Shown here piece by piece: positions 25,023 through 34,526 of a stretch of 64,000 nucleotides of DNA (its first letter is position 1; each line of letters opens with the position of its first letter). A model generated the notes under the pieces. It did not search any database, was not told the origin of the DNA, and saw only the letters and a list, made by a program, of their open reading frames with translations. The DNA lies in NCBI RefSeq assembly GCF_020034655.1, contig NZ_JAIQDJ010000001.1:868001-932000 (forward strand), given 5' to 3'. The DNA comes from Thermomonas beijingensis (GTDB taxonomy: Bacteria > Pseudomonadota > Gammaproteobacteria > Xanthomonadales > Xanthomonadaceae). Made by a program: the position numbers and the translations under genes.

Positions 25023-27032
25023 TTATCTGAAGACATCAATTCGCGAAGCGGGTGCCATTGGCGTGCCGGTCTTGCAGGCATAGGCCGTGCCGAACGCGGG
25101 TTGCTGCATCAGCGGCACATTGGCGCGCCATTGGCCGGGTGCGCGCACGTCCTGCTGCGCGCGTATCTGCGCTTCATCACTGGCCACTTGCTGTGCCCAC
25201 AGTTGCGCCCAGCCGTTGAAGAACTGGCGCTCTTGTGCGGTGCTGGGCTTGGGTTGCGCGGTTAGCAAGGCAGCATGCGCCAGTTCGACGCCTGCAAGGT
25301 CGGCCAGATTTTCATCGCTGGTCAAGCTGGCGGAGACTTTGACCCCATTGGTGCCCGGATAGGGCAGACTGGCATACAGGGCAGCGACTTTGTTGGTGAG
25401 CGCAGTCCAGTGATTGGCCACATCATTGCTCCACCAGTCACGCACATTGCCGTCGGCATCCACATGGCGGCCGCGCGCATCCATGGCATGGCTGAGTTCA
25501 TGGCCAACCAGCGCACCAAACGCGCCATATTGCTGCGCCGGTACTTGGCTGGGATCCAGCACCGGTGCCTGCAGCATGGCCGCAGTCACGATCAAGCGGT
25601 TGTGTGCCAAGTCATAGGCCAGTGCCGGCTGTTGCGGCAGTACATCCCAGCGCCGGTCGGCATTGCCCTTGCCAATGCGCTTCATCTCTTGTGCATGCCG
25701 CCACGTGGATGCAATCAGCATGTTGCCGCCAAAACTGCCACGCCCCATCGGTTGCACGGTAAAGTCCAAATCACGGTGTGGGGTACCAATTTCGATACGC
25801 AGATGTTCCAGCTTTTTGCGCGCTTCGGCCTTGCCGGCGGCATCCAGCAACGTGCCATCGTCAATCGCGTGAATCAATGCGTCGCGTACGTGCCCGGCGA
25901 TCAACTCAGCCTGTTTGCGGCTGGCATCGGGCAAATAGGTTGCAGCGTATTCCTTGCCCAGCATCGGGCCCGCGGCCAGATTGATGGCATCCAATACCTG
26001 CTGCCAGCGCGGCGCTGGTTCGGTCTGGCCGAGCAACACTTTGCCACGAAAATCGAACGCGGCATCGCGCCACGGTCTGGACAAATACGGTGCCATTGCA
26101 TCGCCCACGCGCCAGCGCAAATAGGCTTGCCATTGTGCGGGCTTGAGTTTGCCAACCAAGCTGTCAAGTTGCTCGAACAGGGCCGGGTTGGCCAGTGACA
26201 CGCTGTCGTCGCTGACACCTTGCGCCTTGAGGAAGGCATCCAATTGCAAATTCTTGTATTGCTTGCCAAGGCCGGCAGTAGCGACCGGCGCAAAATTGTT
26301 GCGTGGATCGCGTAATTCAGCCAACGGTCGTGTTGCACGTGCGATGCGGGTTTCCAGATCCAGTGCCAACGCGGTCTGGGTCTCGATGTCTTTCTTGGCC
26401 ACGCCGGTCAATGCAAGGATCTTGCGCATGTAATCGGCATAACGCGAGACCAGTGCTTTGGTATCGGCATCGCTGCGGGTGTAGTAGGCGGGGTCGGGCA
26501 GGCCAAGGCCGCCTTGGCTGAAATAGCCAAGATGGCGATCCAAATCGCGCAAATCGATGTCGGCATTGAAGCCAAACGCCACCGGAATGCCCACTTGATG
26601 GAGGGCGGCTAGGGCGGGAGCAATATCACCCGTCTTGCGAATGGCATCAATGCGTTGCAGCAGCGGTGCAACCGGTGCTGCACCATCTTTCTCTACGGCA
26701 GCCTCGTCCAAGCCACTGGCCCAGAAATCCCCAAGCAATTGTTGCACTTTGCCTTGTGGCGCACGCATGGCGGCATCAAGCAAATCACGTTGTTGCTGTT
26801 GCGCGCGTGCGGTCAATTGTCCCAGTGCGGATACTGCACCGGATTTTGGCATCGGGTTGGCACCAAGCCAGCTCCTGTTGGCTTCGGCATAGAAATCCGT
26901 ACAGGCCAGTGACGCCACCGGGGTCTTTGATTTACCGGTAGCAGGCTTCTTGGCAGCATGACTTTGCGGGGAGATGACTCCGGCTGCTAGGGCGACGGCA
27001 AGGGCGAAGACCAACGGACGGTGCTGCAGCAT
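25023..27032 (-). CDS. M13 family metallopeptidase (second copy)
   Basis: 669 residues with a signal peptide ending at SPQSHA (about residue 26), no lipobox, so it is periplasmic or secreted. Zinc motif HELSHAMDARG lies near residue 511, and the third ligand is in DENLADLAG about 60 residues on. The end CKTGTPMAPASRIDVFR follows the M13 pattern (...YACKTGTPM). The N-terminal TDFYAEANRSWL and LLGDFWASGLDEAAVEKDG also match. Only distant likeness to the 12-14 kb copy is visible, so this is not a recent duplication. With the POT and OPT transporters next door, it suggests extracellular peptide breakdown and uptake. Confidence 0.92.
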   Translation of the reverse strand: MLQHRPLVFALAVALAAGVISPQSHAAKKPATGKSKTPVASLACTDFYAEANRSWLGANPMPKSGAVSALGQLTARAQQQQRDLLDAAMRAPQGKVQQLLGDFWASGLDEAAVEKDGAAPVAPLLQRIDAIRKTGDIAPALAALHQVGIPVAFGFNADIDLRDLDRHLGYFSQGGLGLPDPAYYTRSDADTKALVSRYADYMRKILALTGVAKKDIETQTALALDLETRIARATRPLAELRDPRNNFAPVATAGLGKQYKNLQLDAFLKAQGVSDDSVSLANPALFEQLDSLVGKLKPAQWQAYLRWRVGDAMAPYLSRPWRDAAFDFRGKVLLGQTEPAPRWQQVLDAINLAAGPMLGKEYAATYLPDASRKQAELIAGHVRDALIHAIDDGTLLDAAGKAEARKKLEHLRIEIGTPHRDLDFTVQPMGRGSFGGNMLIASTWRHAQEMKRIGKGNADRRWDVLPQQPALAYDLAHNRLIVTAAMLQAPVLDPSQVPAQQYGAFGALVGHELSHAMDARGRHVDADGNVRDWWSNDVANHWTALTNKVAALYASLPYPGTNGVKVSASLTSDENLADLAGVELAHAALLTAQPKPSTAQERQFFNGWAQLWAQQVASDEAQIRAQQDVRAPGQWRANVPLMQQPAFGTAYACKTGTPMAPASRIDVFR

Positions 27033-27107
27033 GCGGAAGTACTCGTTGTGAAGACGATGCCGGAGTTTAGCAGCGCCCTGCCACTCTGTTGGTTGGCAGG
27101 TTCAGGC

Positions 27108-28874
27108 TTACTTCACCCCATGCATCATCCGCCGCAACAGTGGTGCGGCGAGGAAGGCCAATGCCGCGCAGCCCAGCCCGATCCACATCATCAGCCAGAA
27201 CAGATGCTCGTATTTGGCAGCGGCGGTCACCATGTTCAGTGTTTCGCCTTCCGACACATCAATCGCCGCCAGTTTGCCGAACAACGCTGCCAGCGTTTCC
27301 GAAAACGCGGTGGCAAGAAACCAAGTGCCCATCATCAGGCTGACCACGCGCGGCATGGCCAGCTGGGTGACGGCCGACAGGCCCACCGGCGACAGGCACA
27401 TTTCACCGATTTCAAGCACCAGATACGCCAGCACCAGCCACCACACGCTGGCCATCGCGCCGGTCGCGCCCACCTGTTGCGCGGCCAGTGCCATCGGGAC
27501 AAATGACAGCCCGCCGAACAGCAAACCAAATGCGGATTTGGTGGGCTTCGATGGATCCAGCCCACGCTTGTCCAGCCAGCCCCACAGCCCTGCAAACAAG
27601 GGGGCCAGGGCCACCAGGAAGAACGCGCCAAGATAGGTCAGCGAGCCGGCAGTTTGCGGCAGCGCCACGCAGTCGCGCACCAGCAGCACGATGATCAGTG
27701 CGCTCACTGCAAGGAACAGTGCACGCGGCGCAGCGGAGTCGGGGTTGCGGTCCGACATGCGCGCCGCCACGAAAAATGCCAGCGGTGCCAGCAGCAATGA
27801 CAGCGTGGACCACGGCCACGGCATGCCATCACGCACCACCATCGCCGGCACGATGTCTTTGCTCAACAGGCGGTCAGTGAAGGTCACCCACGAGCCGTAG
27901 GTTTGCTCGTACAGGGTGAAGAACACCAGCGCCATGAAGATCAGCACCATCATCGCGATCATTTGTTGCCGTTGCACCGGCGTGCACTGCGTGCCGGTGA
28001 ACCATGCAAACCACAGCAGCACCGCGCCCAGCACCACAATCATCAATAGCAGTGCCAGCGAAACCTCACCGCCCAGCGCAAACGCACCATTGGCTGCCGC
28101 CCACATCAACCACGCCACCGGTACCACGCCCAGCACCGCCAGGGCATAGATCAACCCTTCACGCGGCAGCCCGGCCACACGCTCACGCAGCAAGGCCGGG
28201 TTGACAGGCTCGGCGTGCCCGTGCAGATAGCGCTGGCCCCACACGAACATCGCAAGCCCGGCCAACATGCCGATGCCTGCGGCGCCAAAGCCATACTTCC
28301 AGCCCCAGGTTTCGCCCACATAACCGCACACCAGCGAGGCGAACAATGCGCCCAGATTGATCCCGGCATAGAACAGCGAGAACCCGGAATCGCGGCGCGG
28401 GTCGTTGTCGGCGTAGAGCTTGCCGACGATGGTGGAAATATTCGGCTTCAAAAAGCCCACACCCATGATGATCAGCGCGAGTGAGGCATACATGATGCGC
28501 AGTGATGCCTCATCACGTACCGGTGCACCCTGTTGCAAGGTGGCCGCGTGGCCCTCGAAGGCCATCCCGGCATGCCCTGCCACCAGCAGGATGCCGCCAA
28601 AGATCACGGCCTTGCGCATTCCCAACCAACGGTCGGCCAGCAAGCCGCCAAACACCGGAATGCAATACACCAGCCCGCCATACGCGCCGAGCAAATCCAG
28701 CCCGGCCTTGTCACCAAACAAGTGATATTTGGTGAGATAGAGCAGCAGCAGCGCTTTCATTCCATAGAACGAAAACCGCTCCCACATCTCGGTGAAAAAG
28801 CAGACATACACGCCCTTGGGATGGCCCAGGAAGTCGTTGTGACTGGGCTGCGCGGCAAGGTTGGCTGAGGACAT
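27108..28874 (-). CDS. POT-family proton-coupled peptide transporter
   Basis: 588 residues from the ATG at 28874; the open frame upstream is non-coding. The POT (MFS) signatures are present: FTEMWERFSFYGMKALLLLYL (the ExxER motif), GGLLADRWLG, GGILLVAG, and FSLFYAGINLGALFASLVCGYVGE (the second POT signature). EMCLSPVGLSAVTQLAMP is the C-terminal mark. Over a dozen hydrophobic segments are visible. The protein imports di- and tripeptides with protons. The length of about 590 is longer than the 480-500 of DtpA-type proteins, with extra central segments. It is divergent from the OPT gene with 132 bp between starts. Confidence 0.93.
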   Translation of the reverse strand: MSSANLAAQPSHNDFLGHPKGVYVCFFTEMWERFSFYGMKALLLLYLTKYHLFGDKAGLDLLGAYGGLVYCIPVFGGLLADRWLGMRKAVIFGGILLVAGHAGMAFEGHAATLQQGAPVRDEASLRIMYASLALIIMGVGFLKPNISTIVGKLYADNDPRRDSGFSLFYAGINLGALFASLVCGYVGETWGWKYGFGAAGIGMLAGLAMFVWGQRYLHGHAEPVNPALLRERVAGLPREGLIYALAVLGVVPVAWLMWAAANGAFALGGEVSLALLLMIVVLGAVLLWFAWFTGTQCTPVQRQQMIAMMVLIFMALVFFTLYEQTYGSWVTFTDRLLSKDIVPAMVVRDGMPWPWSTLSLLLAPLAFFVAARMSDRNPDSAAPRALFLAVSALIIVLLVRDCVALPQTAGSLTYLGAFFLVALAPLFAGLWGWLDKRGLDPSKPTKSAFGLLFGGLSFVPMALAAQQVGATGAMASVWWLVLAYLVLEIGEMCLSPVGLSAVTQLAMPRVVSLMMGTWFLATAFSETLAALFGKLAAIDVSEGETLNMVTAAAKYEHLFWLMMWIGLGCAALAFLAAPLLRRMMHGVK

Positions 28875-29006
28875 GATTCGGGTTCGCGTGAGGTTGGCGG
28901 AGTATAGCGATGTGGTCGGGCAGGCTTGCGGGTGCCCCGCCCAACACCCTTCCCACACGGCGGCGGTCTGCGATACTTGGCCGTTCCCATCGCCGGAAGA
29001 CCCTGC

Positions 29007-30998
29007 ATGTCCAAGCCAGTACCTGTGGCCAGCGAGCCGCGCACCGAGTTCACCTTGCGCGGCATCGTGCTGGGGATTGTCATCACGCTGGCGTTCACCG
29101 CCGCCAATGTGTTCTTTGGCTTGAAGGCGGGGCTGACCTTTGCGACGTCAATTCCAGCAGCGGTGATTTCGATGGCCCTGTTGCGCGGCTTCAAAAACTC
29201 CACCATTCAAGAAAACAACATCGTGCAGACGGTGGCATCGGCGGCGGGCACGTTGTCGTCCATCATTTTTGTGCTGCCGGGGCTGGTCATCATCGGCTGG
29301 TGGACAGGCTTCCCCTATTGGGCCTCGTTTGCGATCTGCGCACTGGGCGGCATTCTCGGCGTGATGTATTCGATCCCGCTGCGGCGCGCGCTGGTCACCA
29401 ATTCCGATTTGCCGTACCCGGAAGGCGTGGCCTGCGCCGAGGTGCTGAAAGTGGGCAGCCCTGGCGAAGCAGGTACGGCGCAAGGTGCCGAGGAAAGCCG
29501 TGCGGGCCTGATGGCGGTCACCTGGGGCGCATTGGTGGCGGCAGGTTTTGCTTTGGTGGTGGCCACCAAGACCTTTGCCAGCGATGTGAAGAGCTATTTC
29601 AGAGTGGGCGATGGGGTTAGCGGGTTTGATTTCGGCTTGTCGATGGCGCTGTTCGCGGTGGGTCATCTGGTGGGGTTGTGGGTGGGCCTTGCGATGCTGT
29701 TGGGCGCGCTGATCGGTTGGGTGTGGGGGGTGCCGCATTTCTCCGCACTGGCGCACGGCCTGACCGGCAGTTTTGAAGACATGGCCGGGGCGACATGGAG
29801 CACGAATGTGCGCTTTGTTGGTGCCGGCACGATTGGCGTGGCGGCGATCTGGACCTTGGGCAAACTGGTCAAGCCGGTGGTGTCGGGGTTGGCGTCGGCA
29901 ATGGCGGCCAACCGCGCTCGCCAAGGGGGCACCTTGCATTTGTTGCCGCGCACCGAGCACGACATTCCGATCGGGGTGGTCGGCGCGATGATGCTGGCGT
30001 GCTTCGTGCCGCTGGCGTTTTTGTTGGTGCATTTTTCCAACCAGACCGGCTTGGGCGCGCACGCGTTGCCGCTGATGCTGGGCAGCCTGCTGTACATCGT
30101 GGTGATGGGCTTTCTGGTGTCTACCGTGTGCGGCTATATGGCCGGTTTGATTGGTTCGTCCAATAGCCCGCTGTCGGGGATCGGGATTTTGGTGGTGATC
30201 GGCGCGGCGCTGCTGCTGGTGTTCGGGCTGAAGTCGCAAATCGATGCCGGCCAAGAAAAAGGGCTGGTGGCATTCGCCCTGCTGGTGACGGCGGTGGTGT
30301 TCACAGTGGCGGCGATTGCCAACAACAATCTGCAAGACCTCAAGACCGGGCAGTTGGTGGATGCCACGCCGTCCAAGCAGCAGTGGGCGTTGGTGGTGGG
30401 CGTGATTGCTGGCTCGGCGATCATTCCGCCGATCCTCGATATCGTCAATCAGGCCTATGGCTTCGTGGGCGCGCCGGGTGCGGGCAAGGACGCACTGGCT
30501 GCACCGCAAGCGGGCCTGATTTCAGCGTTGGCGCAGGGCGTGATTCAGAACAATATCGACTGGAACTTGATCCTGATCGGTGCCGGAATTGGCGTGGTGT
30601 TGATTGCAATCGACGAAGTGCTGCGCCGCTCCACCAAGGGCGCGCATCTGTCGCCGCTGGCCGTGGGCTTGGGCATTTACTTGCCAACCGGATCCACGCT
30701 GATGGTGGTGGTGGGAGCGATTGTGGGTTGGTATTTCGATCAGCGCGCCGAGCGTCATGGCAAGCCGGAGGCGGTCAAGCAGCTGGGCGTATTGTTGGCA
30801 TCGGGCATGATTGTGGGCGAAGGCTTGATCGGCGTGTTGATCGCCGGCATCGTCGCGTTCAAGCTGTTGCCGCTGCAAATGGTGAGCGATGCCTTTGCCG
30901 AAGGCCCGGCCGCATGGCTGGGCGGCATTGCTTTCGTCGCGGCCATCTTCCTGCTGTATCGCTGGGTGGAACGCTTGGCGCGCAAAGCCATTGTTTGA
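29007..30998 (+). CDS. OPT-family oligopeptide transporter
   Basis: 663 residues from the ATG at 29007; the frame is open further upstream, but MSKPVPVASEPRTEFTLRGIVLGIVI is the familiar start of the bacterial OPT proteins of 650-700 residues. Marks are GLKAGLTFATSIPAAVISMALLRGF, NIVQTVASAAGTLSS, PLRRALVTNSDLPYPEGVACAEVLK, and GLIGSSNSPLSGIG. About 15 membrane segments are seen. OPT proteins move oligopeptides, or metal chelates in some cases, by proton coupling; the substrate is not set here. The adjacent POT transporter and peptidases favour oligopeptides. An S9 peptidase gene follows 64 bp later on the same strand. Confidence 0.93.
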   Translation: MSKPVPVASEPRTEFTLRGIVLGIVITLAFTAANVFFGLKAGLTFATSIPAAVISMALLRGFKNSTIQENNIVQTVASAAGTLSSIIFVLPGLVIIGWWTGFPYWASFAICALGGILGVMYSIPLRRALVTNSDLPYPEGVACAEVLKVGSPGEAGTAQGAEESRAGLMAVTWGALVAAGFALVVATKTFASDVKSYFRVGDGVSGFDFGLSMALFAVGHLVGLWVGLAMLLGALIGWVWGVPHFSALAHGLTGSFEDMAGATWSTNVRFVGAGTIGVAAIWTLGKLVKPVVSGLASAMAANRARQGGTLHLLPRTEHDIPIGVVGAMMLACFVPLAFLLVHFSNQTGLGAHALPLMLGSLLYIVVMGFLVSTVCGYMAGLIGSSNSPLSGIGILVVIGAALLLVFGLKSQIDAGQEKGLVAFALLVTAVVFTVAAIANNNLQDLKTGQLVDATPSKQQWALVVGVIAGSAIIPPILDIVNQAYGFVGAPGAGKDALAAPQAGLISALAQGVIQNNIDWNLILIGAGIGVVLIAIDEVLRRSTKGAHLSPLAVGLGIYLPTGSTLMVVVGAIVGWYFDQRAERHGKPEAVKQLGVLLASGMIVGEGLIGVLIAGIVAFKLLPLQMVSDAFAEGPAAWLGGIAFVAAIFLLYRWVERLARKAIV

Positions 30999-31062
30999 TG
31001 GTGTCAACGTCCAGATTCAAACCTTTTATCAAGTACTTCTAAGCATTTCCAAGGACATTCCC

Positions 31063-33156
31063 ATGAAGCTTCGCTACGTCATTCTTCCGCTTGCGCTTGC
31101 GCTGTCATTACCGGCGATGGCCGCCAACACGGCCAAGCCCGCCACCCGCGGCTTTGAAGTGCGCGATATGGCCTACATGGATCGCTACTCGTCGCCCACG
31201 TTGTCACCGGATGGGCGCGTGCTGGTGTTTGCCAAGCGCGTGGTGAACAAGGACACCAACAAGTCCTCCACCAGCTTGTGGATGCGCAATTTGGCAACAC
31301 GTGACCACACGCCACCCAGGCAAGTGTCGCCGGAGGGTTGGAATGTCAATTCGCCAGCGTTTTCAACGGATGGCCAATCGCTGTACTTCATGAGTGGCAA
31401 GTCGGGTTCGATGCAGTTGTATTCCATTGCATTGAACGGCGGTGAGGCACGCCAGCTGACCGATTTTGTATTGGACGTCGATGGCTACAAACTCTCCCCG
31501 GATGGCAAGCAAGTGGCGCTGGCGTTTGCAGTGTTCCCCGAGTGCAAGGCGGATCTGGTTTGCAGCAAGAAAAAATTGGACGATGTGGCCGCCAGAAAGG
31601 CCACCGGTGTGGTGTTCGATCATCTGTTCATTCGGCACTGGGACACCTGGGCCGATGGCCGCCTGAACCGCGTGTTTGCGGCCAAGTTGGGGGGGCAGGC
31701 CAAGCTGACCTCGGCCACCTTGCTCAGTGGCGATATCACTGGCGATATCCCCTCCAAGCCGTTTGGTGATTTGTCGGATTTTGCGTGGTCTCCGGATGGC
31801 AAGCAGGTGGCGATGAGCGTGCGCCAATCCAACCACGAAGAACCGTGGAGTACCAATTTCGATATCTGGCTGGTGAATGCCGATGGCAAGGGCGCACGCA
31901 ATCTCACTGCAGCCAACAAGGCGTGGGATGCCGGCCCGGTGTTTTCGTCGAATGGCAAAACGATGTATTACCGGGCGATGAAACGCCCCGGCTTCGAAGC
32001 GGATCGTTTTGCGCTGATGGCGATGGACTTGGCCACTGGCAAGACGCGTGAAATCGCGCCCGATTGGGACAGCAGCGCCGATGGCATCACCTTGTCACAG
32101 GACGGCAAGCGTATCTACACCACCGCCCAGAACATGGGCGAGCATCCGCTGTTTTCGGTGGAGATTGCCACGGGCAAAGCCACCCAGGTGATTGGCGATG
32201 GCAGCATTTCCGCGTTTGATATCGCCGGCTCCACACTGGCGTTTTCGCGCAATACGATGCAAACCGGCGATGTGCTGACGGTGACAGGGTTGGAGGGTGA
32301 TGACAATCAGCGCATGATCACGCCCACCGCGCAGCAGATGCTGCCGGGTGTGGCGTGGGGCGAGTACGAACAGTTCGAGTTCAAGGGTTGGAACAATGAC
32401 ACCGTGCACGGCTATGTGGTCAAGCCGTGGAACTACAAACCGGGCAAAAAATATCCGGTGGCATTCTTGATTCACGGCGGCCCGCAGGGCAGTTTTGGCG
32501 ATGGTTGGAGCTATCGCTGGAACCCGCAAACCTATGCCGGGCAAGGCTATGCGGTGGTGATGATCGACTTCCACGGCAGCACCGGCTACGGCCAAGCCTT
32601 CACCGATGCCATCAGCCAGCATTGGGGCGACCGTCCGCTGGAAGACCTGCAAAAAGGCTGGGACGCCGCGCAGAAAAAATATGCCTTCCTGGATGGAGGC
32701 AAAGCCTGCGCACTGGGGGCCAGCTATGGCGGCTTCATGATCAATTGGATCGAAGGCAACTGGTACGACAAGGCGGGCAATGCACCCTTCAAGTGCCTGG
32801 TCTCGCACGATGGCGTGTTCGAAAATCACGCCATGAGTTATGCCACCGAGGAACTGTGGTTCTCCGAATGGGAAAACGGCGGCACCCCATACGACAACCC
32901 GCAGGGCCATCAGCAATTCAACCCGTCCAACCACGTGGCCAACTTCAAGGTGCCGATGCTGGTGGTGCATGGGCAGCAGGATTTCCGCATCCCGGTGGAG
33001 CAGGGGATTGCACTGTTCAGTGCATTGCAGCGCAAGGGCGTGCCGTCCAAGTTCCTGTACTTCCCGGACGAGAATCATTGGGTACTGAAGCCGCAAAACA
33101 GCGTGCAATGGCATGACAACGTCAATGCGTGGTTGAAGCAATACATCGGGCAGTAA
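31063..33156 (+). CDS. S9 family serine peptidase (prolyl oligopeptidase type)
   Basis: 697 residues from the ATG at 31063, with a signal peptide ending in LPAMA-ANT. The N-terminal two thirds are a beta-propeller (repeated SPDGxxVxF patterns, e.g. SSPTLSPDGRVLVFAKR and LSPDGKQVALAF). The last 230 residues are an alpha/beta-hydrolase: FLIHGGPQGSF, GASYGGFMINW (nucleophile Ser), VVHGQQDFRIP (Asp), and DENHWVLKP (His), so the full triad is present. It resembles the exported dipeptidyl/acylaminoacyl peptidases of xanthomonads, which release dipeptides or cleave oligopeptides in the periplasm. Its place after the OPT gene fits a joint peptide-use unit. Confidence 0.92.
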   Translation: MKLRYVILPLALALSLPAMAANTAKPATRGFEVRDMAYMDRYSSPTLSPDGRVLVFAKRVVNKDTNKSSTSLWMRNLATRDHTPPRQVSPEGWNVNSPAFSTDGQSLYFMSGKSGSMQLYSIALNGGEARQLTDFVLDVDGYKLSPDGKQVALAFAVFPECKADLVCSKKKLDDVAARKATGVVFDHLFIRHWDTWADGRLNRVFAAKLGGQAKLTSATLLSGDITGDIPSKPFGDLSDFAWSPDGKQVAMSVRQSNHEEPWSTNFDIWLVNADGKGARNLTAANKAWDAGPVFSSNGKTMYYRAMKRPGFEADRFALMAMDLATGKTREIAPDWDSSADGITLSQDGKRIYTTAQNMGEHPLFSVEIATGKATQVIGDGSISAFDIAGSTLAFSRNTMQTGDVLTVTGLEGDDNQRMITPTAQQMLPGVAWGEYEQFEFKGWNNDTVHGYVVKPWNYKPGKKYPVAFLIHGGPQGSFGDGWSYRWNPQTYAGQGYAVVMIDFHGSTGYGQAFTDAISQHWGDRPLEDLQKGWDAAQKKYAFLDGGKACALGASYGGFMINWIEGNWYDKAGNAPFKCLVSHDGVFENHAMSYATEELWFSEWENGGTPYDNPQGHQQFNPSNHVANFKVPMLVVHGQQDFRIPVEQGIALFSALQRKGVPSKFLYFPDENHWVLKPQNSVQWHDNVNAWLKQYIGQ

Positions 33157-33185
33157 CCCGGATGCCGATGGCGAGGGCGTCGGGG

Positions 33186-33226
33186 GATTCGCGTAGCGGC
33201 ATTGCCAGCCGTGCAGCGAATACCCG
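33186..33226 (+). repeat. Short dispersed palindromic repeat, copy A
   Basis: The 41 bp beginning GATTCGCGTAGCGGC and ending GCAGCGAATACCCG match 56092-56132 at about 33 of 41 positions, in the same orientation, and likeness trails on for some 20 bp. The sequence folds into an imperfect hairpin (TTCGC/GCGAA outer, GCGGC/GCCGT inner). It lies between the S9 peptidase stop and the DUF819 start. Confidence 0.7.
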
Positions 33227-33259
33227 GCACCAGGCGCCATCGGGAACATAAGGAATGCA

Positions 33260-34510
33260 ATGACTCAGGTCGAAGTGCCACAAGCCATCATCCACAACGA
33301 CATCGTCATCTTCGGCCTGATCGCCGCTACCTTGGGCGCGGTGTTTTGGAGCGCATCCAGACCCGGCGGTTGGCAAAAATTTTACGGCGTGGTGCCGCCG
33401 TTGCTACTGTGCTATTTGCTGCCCGGTATCTACAACTCCATCGGCCTGATCGACGGTGCGCACAGCAAGCTGTACAACCCGGTGGCCAGCCGGGTGCTGT
33501 TGCCGGCGGCGTTGGTGCTGTTAACCATGGCAGTGGACTTGAAAGCCATCCTCAAGTTGGGGCCCAAGTTGTTGGCGATGTACGCGGCGACCTCGGTCAG
33601 CATTATCTTGGGTGCGGCATTGGCCTTTATCAGCATGCGTGCCATCGCCCCGCAGACCATGGCGGGCGACACCTGGGCCGGCATGGCCACGCTGGCCGGT
33701 AGCTGGATTGGCGGCGGCGCCAACATGATGGCGATGAAAGAAATTTTTAATGTGGATGCCACCACCTTTGGCCGCTTTGCGGTGGTCGATGTGGGGGTGG
33801 GCTATGCGTGGATGGCGGCGTTGTTGATGCTGGCGCAGCGCGCAGCCAAGATCGACGCACGCAGCCGGGCCGACACGGTAGCACTGGATGATCTGAAACA
33901 GCGGGTTGAAGCCTACCGCACGCAGCACGAACGCATTCCTACATTGACCGATTTGATGGTCATCATGGGGATTGCGTTTGGCACGGTAGGCCTGGCGCAT
34001 GCCCTGGCGGAGCCGCTATCGGCATGGTTTGGCGCGCATGTGTCGTGGGCGGCGCAAGTGAGTCTGGATGCGCCGTTTGTGTGGATTGTGGGGCTGTGCA
34101 CCTTGGTCGGCCTGGGGTTGAGTTTTACCCGCGCCCGCGCGCTGGAAGGTGCTGGAGCGTCGACGATTGGCACCTTGCTGCTGTACTACTTGATTGCCTC
34201 GATTGGCATGCAGATGGAAATCGGCGCGTTGTTCGAAAAGCCTCTGCTGTTGCTATTGGGCGCGGTCTGGCTGGGCTTTCACATCGTGTTGTTGTGGCTG
34301 GTGGGGCGCTGGCTGAATGTGCCGCTGTTTTATTTCGCCATCGGCTCGCAAAGCCATATCGGTGGCCCGGCCAGTGCGCCAGTGGTGGCTTCAGCCTTCC
34401 ATCCATCACTGGCACCGGTGGGCGCGCTATTGGGCACCTTGGGGTATGCCACAGGCACCGTGTTGGCGTATTTCACCGGATTGATGTTGCGGGCATTGGC
34501 CGGCATGTAA
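33260..34510 (+). CDS. DUF819 family membrane protein
   Basis: 416 residues with about ten hydrophobic segments. The internal pattern (TLAGSWIGGGANMMAMKEIF, then FAVVDVGVGYAWMAALLML and the repeat-like end GSQSHIGGPASAPVVASAF) is that of DUF819 proteins (B. subtilis YjcL type). The GGGANMMA and IGGPASAPV motifs in the two halves suggest an inverted-repeat transporter fold. The substrate is unknown. It starts 104 bp after the S9 peptidase gene, with copy A of the dispersed repeat in the gap, so co-transcription is uncertain. It converges on corA with 16 bp between stops. Confidence 0.85.
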   Translation: MTQVEVPQAIIHNDIVIFGLIAATLGAVFWSASRPGGWQKFYGVVPPLLLCYLLPGIYNSIGLIDGAHSKLYNPVASRVLLPAALVLLTMAVDLKAILKLGPKLLAMYAATSVSIILGAALAFISMRAIAPQTMAGDTWAGMATLAGSWIGGGANMMAMKEIFNVDATTFGRFAVVDVGVGYAWMAALLMLAQRAAKIDARSRADTVALDDLKQRVEAYRTQHERIPTLTDLMVIMGIAFGTVGLAHALAEPLSAWFGAHVSWAAQVSLDAPFVWIVGLCTLVGLGLSFTRARALEGAGASTIGTLLLYYLIASIGMQMEIGALFEKPLLLLLGAVWLGFHIVLLWLVGRWLNVPLFYFAIGSQSHIGGPASAPVVASAFHPSLAPVGALLGTLGYATGTVLAYFTGLMLRALAGM

Positions 34511-34526
34511 TACCGATGGTGTGGCG

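Noticed and set aside
29148-30509. 453-codon open frame antisense to the OPT transporter gene
   Set aside because: Very rich in His, Arg and Gln, as expected from reverse reading of hydrophobic codons; the sense strand has complete OPT motifs.
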